A DNA stretch of 64,000 bases from DASQHW01 sp963837155 (GTDB taxonomy: Bacteria; Actinomycetota; Acidimicrobiia; IMCC26256; PALSA-610). Under the pieces are notes generated by a model. It saw nothing but the letters and a program-made list of their open reading frames with translations, had not been told where the DNA came from and ran no database searches. A program made the position numbers and the translations under genes. Shown here piece by piece: positions 28,799-39,220 of this stretch; position 1 is the first letter of the stretch, and each line of letters begins with the position of its first letter. The stretch is from positions 434,001 to 498,000 of the forward strand of contig CAWIMB010000001.1 in the NCBI GenBank assembly GCA_963837155.1, written 5' to 3'.

Positions 28799-29881
28799 TC
28801 ACTTCCGGGCGCGGTCCATCGCGCAGACGTGTCCGATGCGGGGATCGGATTGGCCGTCGAGCAACTGGTGATATGTCGCCGCGACCGATTCGGGTCCCGA
28901 GGCGTGAACGAGCTCGAGCCAACTGTCGGTCCACGCGCTGAACGTGCGCCACGCGTCGCCCACGTGCCGGTTTAGCTCATCCTGGCCCCAGTCCTTGGTG
29001 CGCTTCGCGATCTGCGTCGGCGCGAAGAAGAATGTCGGCTCGGGCCCGACGAGCGCGCTGTCAGATTCCGGTGTGTGGTCCCAGTGCGTGGCGCCGACGA
29101 TCATGCTGTGCGGAAGGTGTTCGCCGAAGTGCCGGTGCACTGCGGCCTGTACGTCGCGGTTGCCGGCGATGTCGACGTAGACGGCGTTGGTCACGGGCAG
29201 CGCTTCGACGTCGCCGTAGGTGACGACGTCGTGGTAGCAGCCGAGCTTCTCGACGAACGCCCGGTTGGTGTCTGAGGTCAAGCCGGTCACGCGCACGCCC
29301 GAGCGGTTGTGCAGCAAGTGCGCCGCACCGATTGCGGTCTTGCTCGACGCGCTCGAGATCACGACGTCCGACGCGCCGAAGAAGTCGCTGTCGGCGAGGT
29401 AGTCGTCGATCACGAACGACGTGAAGAACAGCGGCCACAGCACCATCTGTTGGCCCTCGCGGGCGGCGTCGTAGATCGGGTCGGCAACGACTCGGATGTA
29501 ACGGTTGTACCCGGCGGCCATCGGTTGCCGGTGTGCCGCGAGATCGGTGAAGCCACGCGCATCGACCCGGCCCGGCGTCACGACGAGCTCGTCGCTCATC
29601 GGGAAGTAGCCGTACACGCGCAACCCCTCGTCGAGCGACGCCCCCCGTGACTCGACGACCTCACCGAAGCCCCACACCGGAATGCGACCCCAGTTGTCGT
29701 TGGCGGGGAAGAAGTTCCAGTACTGGAGCGCATCGCCGAACGCGCCGTATGTGATGTTGTTCGACGTCAGGGCGAATGCGTCGACGCGCAGCCGCGCCTC
29801 CCCCTCGGCCAGCGGCGCCGGGCCACTCTCATTGATTCGCGTGCGGTGCAGATCCGTGCGGTCCACCTCGAAGTTCGTCAC
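28799..29881 (-). CDS. DUF2855 family protein (MDR-like)
   Basis: 360 residues: FALTSNNITYGAFGDALQYW and RIPVWGFGEVVESR are strong DUF2855 features; the middle part (VVISSASSKTAIGAAHLLH) resembles the nucleotide-binding domain of medium-chain dehydrogenases. Catalytic role unknown. Stands alone upstream of the ArsR operator region. Confidence 0.85.
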   Translation of the reverse strand: MTNFEVDRTDLHRTRINESGPAPLAEGEARLRVDAFALTSNNITYGAFGDALQYWNFFPANDNWGRIPVWGFGEVVESRGASLDEGLRVYGYFPMSDELVVTPGRVDARGFTDLAAHRQPMAAGYNRYIRVVADPIYDAAREGQQMVLWPLFFTSFVIDDYLADSDFFGASDVVISSASSKTAIGAAHLLHNRSGVRVTGLTSDTNRAFVEKLGCYHDVVTYGDVEALPVTNAVYVDIAGNRDVQAAVHRHFGEHLPHSMIVGATHWDHTPESDSALVGPEPTFFFAPTQIAKRTKDWGQDELNRHVGDAWRTFSAWTDSWLELVHASGPESVAATYHQLLDGQSDPRIGHVCAMDRARK

Positions 29882-29949
29882 GCGGGCAGTCTCCCAAAGT
29901 TCAGGGTCGACCGTTCAGGCAGTAACCCCTGCCATAGCGCCATAGCACG

Positions 29950-30025
29950 GCAAATGCCCAAACGCTAGGCCAGAGAAAAAGTTGGTCCATCCGGCCCCTT
30001 GCGGGAAGCCGACCGCTTGGACCAA
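29950..30025. repeat. Stem-loop region sharing a core with the 2-kb hairpin
   Basis: 29955-29966 repeats TGCCCAAACGCT, the core of the hairpin at 2026-2081, followed by (A)GGCC as there. Beside it, TTGGTCCA (29982-29989) and TGGACCAA (30018-30025) form a second inverted repeat around a CGGC...GCCG inner stem. The rest of the 197-base gap between DUF2855 and DUF1800 shows no gene. Confidence 0.5.
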
Positions 30026-30078
30026 AGTTCCCCCGCGGGCGAGCGACGGGACAGCACGCCTTGCGGGGGAGGATGCAC

Positions 30079-31488
30079 GTGGTCGCGCGATCAGATGTTG
30101 CGTACTTGTGTCGTCGCGCGGGTTTCGGCGCGACGTCCGCCGAGCTCGACACACTCTCGGCCATCCCGACGATCGACGAGCTCGTCGATCACATCGTCGA
30201 CGACCCGCGAAACTTCGGGACGCCGAAGCTGAGCCCGAGCATGCCGGGCGCGGGGAAAGCGACGACGAGCGACCACGCCCGGGTCACGATGGAAAAGATC
30301 GGGCAGTGGTACCTGCAACGGATGGCCACGTCGAGCTTCGTGCCGCCTGAGGGCAAGAAGGGCAAGAACTCGGCGGGAGCGTTGCGCGAGAAGATGGTGC
30401 TGCTGTGGCACGGCCTGCTCGTGTCCTCGATGGAGAAGCCCGAGAACTTCAACAACCACCCGACGATCGCCGCCCAGCACACACTCTTCCGCCGGCTCGC
30501 GATGGACGACTTCCAGACGCTGCTCACCGAGACGACGCGCGACCCGGGAATGCTCATCTATCTCGACAACTGGCTTTCGACGGCCGACAACCCCAACGAG
30601 AACTACGCGCGTGAGCTGCAAGAGTTGTTCTCGGTCGGGGTCGGGAACTTCAACCAGACCGACGTGGTCGCGGCCGCGCGAGCCGGCACCGGCTACACGC
30701 TCGGCAAGAAGAGCGTGTTCGTCTTCGATCACAGCATCCACGACGACGGCGTCAAGACGTTCAACGGCGTCGCCGCCAACTGGGACCTGCTCGACGCGGC
30801 CGGGAACAGCGGCGGTCACGGCATCGTGCAGTACCTGTGCACGACACGCCAGGCGGACGTTGCGAAGTACGTCGGCAGAATCATGTGGCAGTACTTCGCG
30901 AGCTTCACTCCAAGCGCGACGACGCTGAACGACGTCGTGGCCGGGTTCACGCAGTCGGGCAACCTCCGGATCCCCGACGCATTGAAAACGATCTTCAAAC
31001 ACCCCGACTTCTGGGCGGCCCCGGCGCGCGCCGGCAAGGTGAAGAACCCGGTCGACTGGACGGTGGCGTGCATCAAGGCGTTTGGCATCACCAAGCTGCC
31101 GAAGTACCACAACGGCACCGACCCCATCAACGAGAACATGCAGCCGATGGGCATGCAGCTGTTCTTCCAGCCCAATGTCTTTGGCTGGTGGCGGCGACCG
31201 GAAACCCGCTGGATCGGCTTCCCGGCCTTCACGGCCAAGGTCGACATCCTCAATGCGCTGCTCGATGTCGCATTGAAGGATCGGAAGCATCCGCTCAACG
31301 CGTTGCAAACGAAGCCGTCCGACGTCGCGGTCGACACGGTGCTCGGTTGGTTCGGGATCGACCCGACGACCGTGGGACCGACCCGCACGCGAGCGATCGA
31401 GATGCTCGACGCCGAGAGCTCCGGCTACTGGCGCGTCCGCAACCTGGCCCGTCTGGTGGCACTGTCACCTGCCGGTCAGGCCAACTGA
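30079..31488 (+). CDS. DUF1800 family protein
   Basis: About 470 residues. Family landmarks: AYLCRRAGFGAT at the start, LWHGLLVSSMEKPENFNN, YLDNWLSTADNPNENYAREL and ELFSVGVGNFNQTDVVAAAR. DUF1800 proteins occur beside DUF1501 proteins and are of unknown function, probably acting outside the membrane. GTG 30079 is favoured because GGGGGAGG ends six bases upstream; ATG 30073 would abut it. 17 bases separate it from the DUF1501 gene. Confidence 0.85.
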   Translation: MVARSDVAYLCRRAGFGATSAELDTLSAIPTIDELVDHIVDDPRNFGTPKLSPSMPGAGKATTSDHARVTMEKIGQWYLQRMATSSFVPPEGKKGKNSAGALREKMVLLWHGLLVSSMEKPENFNNHPTIAAQHTLFRRLAMDDFQTLLTETTRDPGMLIYLDNWLSTADNPNENYARELQELFSVGVGNFNQTDVVAAARAGTGYTLGKKSVFVFDHSIHDDGVKTFNGVAANWDLLDAAGNSGGHGIVQYLCTTRQADVAKYVGRIMWQYFASFTPSATTLNDVVAGFTQSGNLRIPDALKTIFKHPDFWAAPARAGKVKNPVDWTVACIKAFGITKLPKYHNGTDPINENMQPMGMQLFFQPNVFGWWRRPETRWIGFPAFTAKVDILNALLDVALKDRKHPLNALQTKPSDVAVDTVLGWFGIDPTTVGPTRTRAIEMLDAESSGYWRVRNLARLVALSPAGQAN

Positions 31489-31505
31489 GAGGGGAGGCGA
31501 GAACC

Positions 31506-32766
31506 ATGCCGAACGACATCCAGTTCCCCGAGCTCCCCGACATCAGCCGCCGCCGGTTCATGCAACTGGTCGGTGCCGGAGCGGGCGCGGCCGCGCTGTC
31601 GCGCGGTGCTGCCGTTCAGCACGCTCGCCGCCGGGGCCGATCCGCTGCCGCCGGCAACAACAATCCTCGTTTCGCTGTATCTCGGCGGCGGCCTCGACGG
31701 GGCCCACATGCTCGTCCCCGCCGGCGCGAACTACGGCGACTACGCGTCGAAGCGCGGCAACCTGGCGATCAGCGAATCGAGCCTCCTGTCGGTCGGCTCG
31801 ACCCAGAACGGCCTGAACCCGTCGATGCCCAAGTTGCGCGCGCGTTTCGCCGGCGGCGACGTGGCGTTCGTCCGTGGTGTCGACATCCTGCACCCGAGCG
31901 GCTTCGAGCCGCTCAGCCACTTCGACAAGACCGACTACGTCTCGATGTCGTATTCGTCACCGCCGTCGATCCGCAGCGGCGCATGGGGACGCTGGGCCGA
32001 TGCCCAGCCCGACAACGCGCTCGCGATGGCAACCGTGAGCTTCGGATTGCCGGTCTTGTTCCAGGGCGTGAGCAAAGTGCAGGCGGCCGCGCTGCCGCAG
32101 TCAGTCAACGACGCGCTCGGTGCCGATCCTTCCGAAGAGGAGCAGAGGCTTGTTGACGCGCTGCTCGCGATCGACGGCGACTACACCGCCGCCGACCCGT
32201 CACTGGCCGCCAAGCTGGCACATCAGGGCGGCTTCGCGATGCGCACCGCCAACGAGCTCGCCAACGCCTACCCGGACAATCCTGAATACGGCCTCGGCGG
32301 ATCGATGGAAATCATCGCGGCGCTCATCAACGCCAACGTCACCGGCACGCGCATCTACGCGACCGTGCAAGGCGGCTACGACACGCACTCGAACCAGCGC
32401 AACGACCTCGACAACGGCCGACTCCCGGAGCTCGACGACGCGCTCGACGACTTCTTCAACGCGCTGAACACCCCGCAGGACGTTGTCGTGATGGTGTGGA
32501 GCGAGTTCGGGCGGCGCGCCGAGGCGAACGCCGGCGGCACCGACCACGGCCGCCCGAGCAACGTCGTGCTGCTCGGGCCGCGGGCGAACGGCGGGCTCTA
32601 CGGGGCGCAGCCGTCGTTCGCAGACGCCGCGCTCGACGGCAACGGCAACCTCGTCGGCAGCGTCGAGTTCGGCTCTGTCTACGCCGACGTGATCACGAAC
32701 TTCCTCGGCGGCGACTCCACCGCGATCCTCGGTGCGAGCTATCCCACGATCGGTGCGGTGAGCTGA
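31506..32766 (+). CDS. DUF1501 Tat-exported protein, one frame break
   Basis: Starts MPNDIQFPELPD, then SRRRFMQLVGAGAG, a Tat signal (RRRFM). Near 31600 the frame changes and the protein continues LPFSTLAAGADPLPPAT, VSLYLGGGLDGAHMLVPAG to the stop at 32766. DUF1501 belongs to the alkaline-phosphatase/sulfatase-like superfamily; GYDTHSNQ and WSEFGRRAEANAGGTDHGR are the conserved metal-site segments. Works with the preceding DUF1800 protein in an unknown surface process. Confidence 0.83.
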
Positions 32767-32834
32767 CCAACTGACTGCGGGGCCACAGGGCTGCGTGCTT
32801 GTGCCGGCGGGTCACGCCGAGCACCATCTGGCGT

Positions 32835-33776
32835 GTGACGGCTCCCGTGCTGTGTTGTGAGCACTTGACGCGTCGCTTCGGCACGCGGACCGCCGTTGAC
32901 GACGTGTCGTTCGCGATCACGCCCGGGGAGACCTACGGCTTGCTCGGACCGAACGGCGCGGGAAAGACCACGACGATCCGGATGGTGTGCGGCTTGTTGA
33001 GGCGCGATGGCGGGCGCGTGGAAGTCGCCGGGCGCGAGGTGAACGAACGTGCGCTCGCGGCGAAACGGAACATCGGCTATGTCCCGCAAGATGTCGCGCT
33101 GTACCCCGATCTGACCGCGAGCGAGAACCTCGAATTCATCGGACGCCTGTATTGGATGAGCGGCCGGACGCTCGCGGCGCGAGTGGACGAGGTACTCGAG
33201 CTCGTCGATCTCGCCGATCGGCGCAACGATCGGGTCGATTCGTTCTCCGGGGGCATGAAGCGCCGGCTCAACATCGGAGCCGGATTGCTCCACCGACCTG
33301 CGCTGCTCGTGCTCGACGAGCCGACCGTGGGCGTGGATCCGCAGAGCCGGCATGCGATCCTCGGCAGTGTGCAGGATCTCGGCCGGCAAGGTATGGCGAT
33401 CCTCTACACGACGCACTACATGGAAGAGGCGGAGCGGGTCTGTAATCGAGTCGGGATCATCGACCAGGGACGACTCATCGCCGAAGGCACGCGTCGTGAG
33501 CTCGTTGCGATGATCGAGGAGCACGACCGGATCGAGCTGACGGCGAGCGGCAATCTCACTGACTTCGCAGCCGCATGCAAGGACCTCGACGGCGTCGACG
33601 GCGCGACCGTGACCGTCGATCATGTGCAGTTGCTGGTGCGCGATGGTGCGGGCGTGCTTCCCGCGATCATCGACGCGGCCGAAGCGACGGGCACGGTGAT
33701 ACGCAGCGTTGAGGTCGTCGAGCCGGATCTCGAAGCGGTGTTCTTGCATCTGACCGGCACCGCGCTGCGGGAGTGA
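32835..33776 (+). CDS. ABC exporter ATP-binding protein (second cassette)
   Basis: 313 residues, closely similar in plan to the ATPase at 7088: Walker A GPNGAGKTTTIRM, signature SGGMKRRLNIG, Walker B LLVLDEPTVGVDP, H-loop TTHYMEEAE, and the same C-terminal domain ending LEAVFLHLTG. GTG 32835 start. Followed directly by two ABC-2 permeases but no two-component genes. Confidence 0.9.
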   Translation: MTAPVLCCEHLTRRFGTRTAVDDVSFAITPGETYGLLGPNGAGKTTTIRMVCGLLRRDGGRVEVAGREVNERALAAKRNIGYVPQDVALYPDLTASENLEFIGRLYWMSGRTLAARVDEVLELVDLADRRNDRVDSFSGGMKRRLNIGAGLLHRPALLVLDEPTVGVDPQSRHAILGSVQDLGRQGMAILYTTHYMEEAERVCNRVGIIDQGRLIAEGTRRELVAMIEEHDRIELTASGNLTDFAAACKDLDGVDGATVTVDHVQLLVRDGAGVLPAIIDAAEATGTVIRSVEVVEPDLEAVFLHLTGTALRE

Positions 33777-33777
33777 G

Positions 33778-34947
33778 ATGGCGCCGGCATTCGTGATCGC
33801 GGCCAAGGACCTGCGTCAGCGGTTCCGTGACCGATCGGCCATCGTGGTCGGCTTCGTAGCTCCTTTGGCAATCGCGGGACTGATGAGCTTCGCGTTCCGC
33901 GGGACCGAGAACTTCCACATGACCGTCGGTGTCGTGGATCGCGACCATGGCGCGCTCGCGACGGCGTTCGCCAGCCTTCTCCGCAGTCCCGAGTTGCACG
34001 ACATCCTCACTGTGCGCCCTATGGAGCGCGAATCCTCGGCGGCGGCCCAAGTTCGCAGCGGCGACGTGGACGCCGCGTTCGTCGTTCCGTCCGGCTTCAC
34101 GCAGGCCGCGACCGGTTCTGCACGCACGGACATCGGCGTACTGACGAGCACCGACCGGCGGATCAGCGGGCAGGTTGCCGAGTCACTCGCGACGTCGTTC
34201 GTTGCGCAGGTGAACGCGGATCGGTTGTCGGTTGCGACTGCGATCGCGGCCGGCGCGCCCACAAACAGGCTCGCGGAGCTCGCGGGACGCGCCGCGAAGC
34301 TTCGCCTTCCCGAGCAGATCACGAGCCGGCCCACTGGGACGAAGCCGCTGAAGACGATCAGCTACTACGCGCCCGCCATGTCGATCTTCTTCGTGCTGTT
34401 CGCGGTCGGCTTTGCGACCCGGAGCTTCTTCTCCGAACGTAGTGAGGGCATGCTCGATCGCATCGCGGCCGCGCCGGTCCGCCCCGGCGAGGTGTTGCTC
34501 GGCAAGGTCCTCTCGGTCTTCGTCTACGCAATCGCGAGCTTGCTCACGGTCTTCGTGGTCACTTCGGTGTTCTTCGGTGCCGACTGGGGCGATCCGGTGT
34601 CCGTGGTGCTGCTGTGCCTCGCGATGTCGCTCGCGGTCGTCGCGATCACGGCGCTCGTGATCTCGATCGCGCGCACGCCGCAACAGGCGCAAAGCCTCTC
34701 GTCCGTCGTTGTGTTCGTGCTCGCAGTCCTCGGCGGCAACTTCGTGACGATCTCCGCGGCGCCGCCGCTCATGCGGAGGCTCGCGTTGCTCACACCGAAT
34801 GGCTGGGCGCTGCGCGGCTTCGTAGATCTCACTACCGGAGGTGGCGGCCTCAGCGACGTCGTCCTCCCGATTGCCGCCATTCTGGTATTCACGGTTGTGG
34901 TCGGCGCAGCGGCCACGCTGCGGTCGCGAGACGTGGTCGTCGCGTGA
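33778..34947 (+). CDS. ABC-2 type permease
   Basis: 389 residues: N-terminal helix (AIVVGFVAPLAIAGLMSFAF), extracytoplasmic domain to about residue 195, then five helices starting YYAPAMSIFFVLFAVGF; ERSEGMLDRIAAAPV is the coupling segment. Parallel in design to the permease at 8710, suggesting the two cassettes are paralogous. One base after the ATPase stop. Confidence 0.9.
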   Translation: MAPAFVIAAKDLRQRFRDRSAIVVGFVAPLAIAGLMSFAFRGTENFHMTVGVVDRDHGALATAFASLLRSPELHDILTVRPMERESSAAAQVRSGDVDAAFVVPSGFTQAATGSARTDIGVLTSTDRRISGQVAESLATSFVAQVNADRLSVATAIAAGAPTNRLAELAGRAAKLRLPEQITSRPTGTKPLKTISYYAPAMSIFFVLFAVGFATRSFFSERSEGMLDRIAAAPVRPGEVLLGKVLSVFVYAIASLLTVFVVTSVFFGADWGDPVSVVLLCLAMSLAVVAITALVISIARTPQQAQSLSSVVVFVLAVLGGNFVTISAAPPLMRRLALLTPNGWALRGFVDLTTGGGGLSDVVLPIAAILVFTVVVGAAATLRSRDVVVA

Positions 34948-36104
34948 GCATCGCCGCACTCGCCCAAGCCGCGGCCCGTCGCATCGTCCGCGACCGCATG
35001 GCGCTGTTCTTCATGGTCGTGCTGCCCATACTCATCATCGTCATCGTCGGAGCCGTAGTCACCGGCGGGAACCGTTTTCGCGTCGGCCTCGTCGTCGAGG
35101 ACCACGGCGCCCTCGCGCAGCAGCTCGCGCAGGAGCTCGCGCACAACAACGCGCTCGAGATCCACAACTACGCCACGGTGCGCGGGGCCAAGACGTCGCT
35201 CCGCCGCTCTGAGATCGCGGCGCTCATCGAGATTCCGGCGGGCACCGACTCGGGCCTGCGGGCCGGGCGCTCCGTCGAGATCCCCGTGTACGGCGACAAC
35301 GTCAGTTCGAGTTTGCAGGCGGCGAGCACAGCCGTCGCGTCCACGGTCGCTGCCCAAGGTGCGCGCGTCCAGGCCGCTCACTTCGCCGGCAATGAGGTCG
35401 GCGGGACGCTCGACGTCAACCTCAGCCACGCCGGCGCGCAGGCGCGGGAGGGTCCAGGAGTCGGCGTGGTCAATACCGTCGTCGACCGCAAGAGCCGGTT
35501 CCTGCCGAGCGGCTTCAGCTACAGCGCCCCGACCATGCTCGTGCTGTTCGTCTTCATCAACGCGCTGGCCGGGGGCGGGGCGATGATCGAGACGCGCAAG
35601 CTCGGCCTATTCGAGCGCATGAACGCCGCCGGGATGAGCCCGGGCCGCATCGTGGTTGGCGAAACGGCGGTGTTCTTCGCCATCGCGCTCGTGCAGTCGG
35701 TCCTGATCATCGGCGTGGGTGCGCTCGCGTTCGGCGTGCATTGGGGCAACGCGTGGGCGGCGGTCGCGCTTGTCGTCATGTGGGCGCTGGTTGGCACCGG
35801 TGCCGGAATGCTCGTCGGGACGCTGTTCGCAACCCCCGAACAGACGGTCACGATCGCGCCCGCGTTCGGCATGGTGCTTGGGATGCTCGGCGGTTGCATG
35901 TGGCCGCTCGAGATCGTGCCGCCGGTCATGCAGACTATCGGCCACTTCACGCCGCAGGCGTGGGCGGTCGACGGTTGGACCGAGCTGATGTCGCGCGGCG
36001 GGAATGTGTTCGACATCGGACGGGAGCTCGTGGTCCTCGGCGCCTTCGCGGTGGTGCTGATCGCCGCCGCCGGCAACCGCCTACGCCATTCCCTCAGTCG
36101 GTAG
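34944..36104 (+). CDS. ABC-2 type permease
   Basis: 386 residues from GTG 34944 (GTGA overlap). N-terminal helix MALFFMVVLPILIIVIVGAV, large outside domain, then helices from APTMLVLFVFINALAGG; KLGLFERMNAAGMSPG is the coupling segment. Forms the exporter with the preceding two genes. Ends two bases before the convergent DUF899 gene. Confidence 0.9.
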   Translation: MSIAALAQAAARRIVRDRMALFFMVVLPILIIVIVGAVVTGGNRFRVGLVVEDHGALAQQLAQELAHNNALEIHNYATVRGAKTSLRRSEIAALIEIPAGTDSGLRAGRSVEIPVYGDNVSSSLQAASTAVASTVAAQGARVQAAHFAGNEVGGTLDVNLSHAGAQAREGPGVGVVNTVVDRKSRFLPSGFSYSAPTMLVLFVFINALAGGGAMIETRKLGLFERMNAAGMSPGRIVVGETAVFFAIALVQSVLIIGVGALAFGVHWGNAWAAVALVVMWALVGTGAGMLVGTLFATPEQTVTIAPAFGMVLGMLGGCMWPLEIVPPVMQTIGHFTPQAWAVDGWTELMSRGGNVFDIGRELVVLGAFAVVLIAAAGNRLRHSLSR

Positions 36105-36106
36105 CG

Positions 36107-36853
36107 TTACGTCGCGAAGTCGGGCCTCGCGTCGCGGGCGGAGTCGGCGCGACCCTTGGGCTCCTCCCAGTCCTCTTGCCGGCCGAGCGCGGTCTCGTCG
36201 AGGAGGTAGTACGAGCCGCCAATCGTCTCGAGGCCGCGCGCGTAGATCGAGAATGTGTGGAAGACATCGTCACCGACGCGCAAGAACGAGCTCCGACCCG
36301 GTCCCTCCATCGACTCTCCGGGCGCGGGGCCGCCGCCGGCGTCGGCCTTCTCGAGCTCTTCCTTACTGCGGAAGTTGTACTCGATCGGCGCGACCGATTC
36401 GTCGAGCGTGACGTGGAAGTCGTAGTTGAAGTCGCTGCGGTACGACGAGTACCAAGGAAACGTCCAGCCCCGCTTCGCCTTGTACTTCTCGATCTTGTCG
36501 ATAGGTGCGCGCGAGACGTACACCAATGTCGTGTCGCGGGTGTGCAGGTGTTCGAGGAGTCCCTTCGACATCTCGTCCGCACCGGCGGTGCAGCTCGGGC
36601 ACCCGTCTTCCCAGCTCGGGTCGAACATGAAGTGACAGATGATCAGCTGGCTACGGCCGTCGAACAGGTCGAGCAGCGTCGCCTTGCCGTCGCGGCTCTC
36701 GAACACATATTCCTTCTCGACCTTGACCATCGGCAGCCGGCGCCGGTCGGCGGTCAGCTTGTCCCGCTGCCGGGTGAGTTCCTTCTCCCGCACCAGCAGC
36801 GCCTTGCGAGCAGCCACCCACTTGTCGTGCGATGCGACCTGGGGAAGACTCAT
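36107..36853 (-). CDS. DUF899 thioredoxin-fold protein
   Basis: 248 residues: LFDGRSQLIICHFMFDPSW then CPSCTAGADEM, the DUF899 signature in a thioredoxin-like fold; YSSYRSDFNYDF and GLETIGGSYYLLD follow. ATG 36853 has AGAGGAGAG 6 bases upstream. Function unknown; a redox or dithiol role is often guessed from the CxxC motif. Confidence 0.88.
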   Translation of the reverse strand: MSLPQVASHDKWVAARKALLVREKELTRQRDKLTADRRRLPMVKVEKEYVFESRDGKATLLDLFDGRSQLIICHFMFDPSWEDGCPSCTAGADEMSKGLLEHLHTRDTTLVYVSRAPIDKIEKYKAKRGWTFPWYSSYRSDFNYDFHVTLDESVAPIEYNFRSKEELEKADAGGGPAPGESMEGPGRSSFLRVGDDVFHTFSIYARGLETIGGSYYLLDETALGRQEDWEEPKGRADSARDARPDFAT

Positions 36854-36965
36854 CGTGCTCTCCTCTGCATCGGACTCTGGTGGGCTCTGAGGAACGAGAC
36901 CGAACGGCCGCGCCGAACTCATCGGTCTCACCTCATGAGATGCCCAGAGCCGAGCGGGCGAAAGC

Positions 36966-39179
36966 TCACTGAGAGCGTCGGTCGCGCCGGATGACGTTGA
37001 GCGCGCTGCCCATTTTGAACCACTTGATCTGCTCGGCGTTGAACGTGTGCGTGCACGCGAACGCAACGCTCGTGCCGTCGGGCTTCCCGATGCGGCACCG
37101 CACCGGTTCATCTGGGGCCAGCGATGCCAGGTCGAGCACCGAGATCACGTCGTCCTCGCCGATCTCGTCGTACGTCGAAGGATCAGCGAACGTGAGCGGC
37201 AGGATTCCCTGCTTCTTGAGATTGGTCTCGTGGATGCGGGCGAAGGATCGGGCGAAGATCACGACACCGTTGCGATACCGCGGCTCCATGGCCGCGTGCT
37301 CACGCGATGAGCCTTCGCCGTAGTTCTCGTCGCCGACGGCGCACCACTGCACGCCGGACGCCGCGAGGCGTTTGGCGATCTCGGGGAACGGGCGCGTCTC
37401 GCCGTCGAGCGGGTCTTTGCCCGCGCCCGCGACACCGGTGAACGCGTTGACCACTCCGAGGAAGAGGTTGGCGGAGATGTTCTCGAGGTGGCCGCGGTAC
37501 TTGAGCCAGGGGCCGGCGGCCGAGATGTGATCGGTCGTGCACTTGCCCTTCGCCTTCATCAGCACGGGCAGGTCGACGTAGTCAGTGCCGTCCCACACCG
37601 GGAACGGCGTGAGCAGCTGCAGCCGCTCGGACGTGGGCGAGACCATGACGTCAACGTGCGCCCGCTCGCTCGGGGCGGGCACGCGGCCGGATACGCCGGG
37701 ATCGAAGCCTCGGGACGGCAGGTCCTCGCCGACGGGTGCGTCCAGCCTTACCTGCGCGCCGGCTTCGTTGGTGATGACATCCGTGAGTGGATTGAAGTCG
37801 AGCGTGCCGGCCAGCGCGTACGCGATCACCATGTCGGGGGAGCTGACGAACGACTTGGTGTTGGCGCGGCCGTCGTTGCGCTTCGGGAAGTTGCGGTTGA
37901 AGCTGTTGACGATCGTGTTCGGTGTCGCAGGGTCGACGTCGGTGCGATCCCACTGGCCGATACACGGACCGCATGCGTTGGCAAGCACCGTGCCCCCGAT
38001 GGCTCCGAGGTCGGCGAGCAGACCGTCGCGTTCGATGGTGGCCCGCACTTGCTCGGAGCCGGGCGTGATGTACAGCGGCATCTTGGCGCGCAGGCCAAGA
38101 GCGGACGCTTGGCGAGCGATGGAGGCGGCGCGGCTGATGTCCTCGTAGGAAGAGTTCGTGCACGAGCCGATCAGCGCCGCCGAGATCTCCACCGGCACGT
38201 CGTGGGCGCGTGCCCACGCGCCAACCTCGCCGACGCGGTGACCGAGATCCGGGCTGTCCGGTCCGTTGATCATCGGCGCCAGGCTCGACAGGTCGATCTC
38301 GATGACCTGGTCGAAGAACCGTTCGGGGTCAGCCTCCACCTCGGCGTCTGCGCGCAACTCGGCTGCCACCGCGTCTGCCGCGTCGGCAACGGCTTCGCGC
38401 CCGGTTGCCTTGAGATAGGCAGCGATGCCCTCGTCGTACGGGAACAGCGACGTCGTCGCGCCAACCTCGGCGCCCATGTTGCAGATCGTGCCCTTGCCCG
38501 TTGCCGAGATCGTGCGGGCGCCGGGCCCGAAGTACTCGACAACCGCGCCGGTGGCGCCTTTCACGGTCAGCTTCTGCGCGACGCGGAGGATGACGTCCTT
38601 CGGGGATGACCAGCCGGACAGCGCGCCCGTGAGGTGCACGCCGATGAGCCTGGGCCACCGCACCGTGAACGGTCGCCCGGTCATGGCGTCGATGGCGTCA
38701 CCGCCGCCGACACCAATCGCCACCATTCCCAAGCCACCCGCGTTCGGCGTATGGCTATCGGTGCCGATCATCATCCCGCCGGGAAAGGCGTAGTTCTCGA
38801 GCACGACTTGGTGGATGATCCCCGAGCCGGGCTTCCAGAATCCCAGGCCGTACTTGGACGCGACCGAGCGGAGGAAGTCGTACACCTCGGCGTTGACGTC
38901 GAGCGCAGCTTCGAGGTCAACCCCCGCGGCCACCTTCGCTTGGATGAGGTGATCGCAATGGATCGTGGTCGGGACTGCGACCTCCTCCAACCCCGCCGTC
39001 ATGAATTGGAGGGCGATGATCTGTGCGAGCGCGTCTTGTAGCGCGACGCGGTCGGGATCGAAGTTCGCGTAGCTGCGGCCGCGCTCGAGCGCTTGTCCGT
39101 GGGGATCGCGCAAGTGGTTGACGAGGACTTTCTCGGCGTAGGTCAGCGGCCGCCCGAGCCGTTGACGGCCAAAAGCCAC
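36966..39179 (-). CDS. acn: Aconitate hydratase (mitochondrial-type)
   Basis: 737 residues, shorter than the usual bacterial AcnA (about 890). The 4Fe-4S ligands are in IGSCTNSSYED (Cys) and ANACGPCIGQWD (two Cys); active-site segments GTDSHTPNAGGLGM, NRNFPKRNDGRA and GDENYGEGSSREHAA are intact. Domain 4 follows a linker around residue 530. It isomerises citrate to isocitrate. GTG 39179 start. Two TCTYGA-TG-TCAAGA palindromes lie 42-87 bases upstream, shared with the MarR gene at 44.4 kb, so expression is probably controlled by that regulator. Confidence 0.93.
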   Translation of the reverse strand: MAFGRQRLGRPLTYAEKVLVNHLRDPHGQALERGRSYANFDPDRVALQDALAQIIALQFMTAGLEEVAVPTTIHCDHLIQAKVAAGVDLEAALDVNAEVYDFLRSVASKYGLGFWKPGSGIIHQVVLENYAFPGGMMIGTDSHTPNAGGLGMVAIGVGGGDAIDAMTGRPFTVRWPRLIGVHLTGALSGWSSPKDVILRVAQKLTVKGATGAVVEYFGPGARTISATGKGTICNMGAEVGATTSLFPYDEGIAAYLKATGREAVADAADAVAAELRADAEVEADPERFFDQVIEIDLSSLAPMINGPDSPDLGHRVGEVGAWARAHDVPVEISAALIGSCTNSSYEDISRAASIARQASALGLRAKMPLYITPGSEQVRATIERDGLLADLGAIGGTVLANACGPCIGQWDRTDVDPATPNTIVNSFNRNFPKRNDGRANTKSFVSSPDMVIAYALAGTLDFNPLTDVITNEAGAQVRLDAPVGEDLPSRGFDPGVSGRVPAPSERAHVDVMVSPTSERLQLLTPFPVWDGTDYVDLPVLMKAKGKCTTDHISAAGPWLKYRGHLENISANLFLGVVNAFTGVAGAGKDPLDGETRPFPEIAKRLAASGVQWCAVGDENYGEGSSREHAAMEPRYRNGVVIFARSFARIHETNLKKQGILPLTFADPSTYDEIGEDDVISVLDLASLAPDEPVRCRIGKPDGTSVAFACTHTFNAEQIKWFKMGSALNVIRRDRRSQ

Positions 39180-39220
39180 ACGGGCCGGCAGCCGGGCATA
39201 GATGGGGAGCGGAAGATTTA

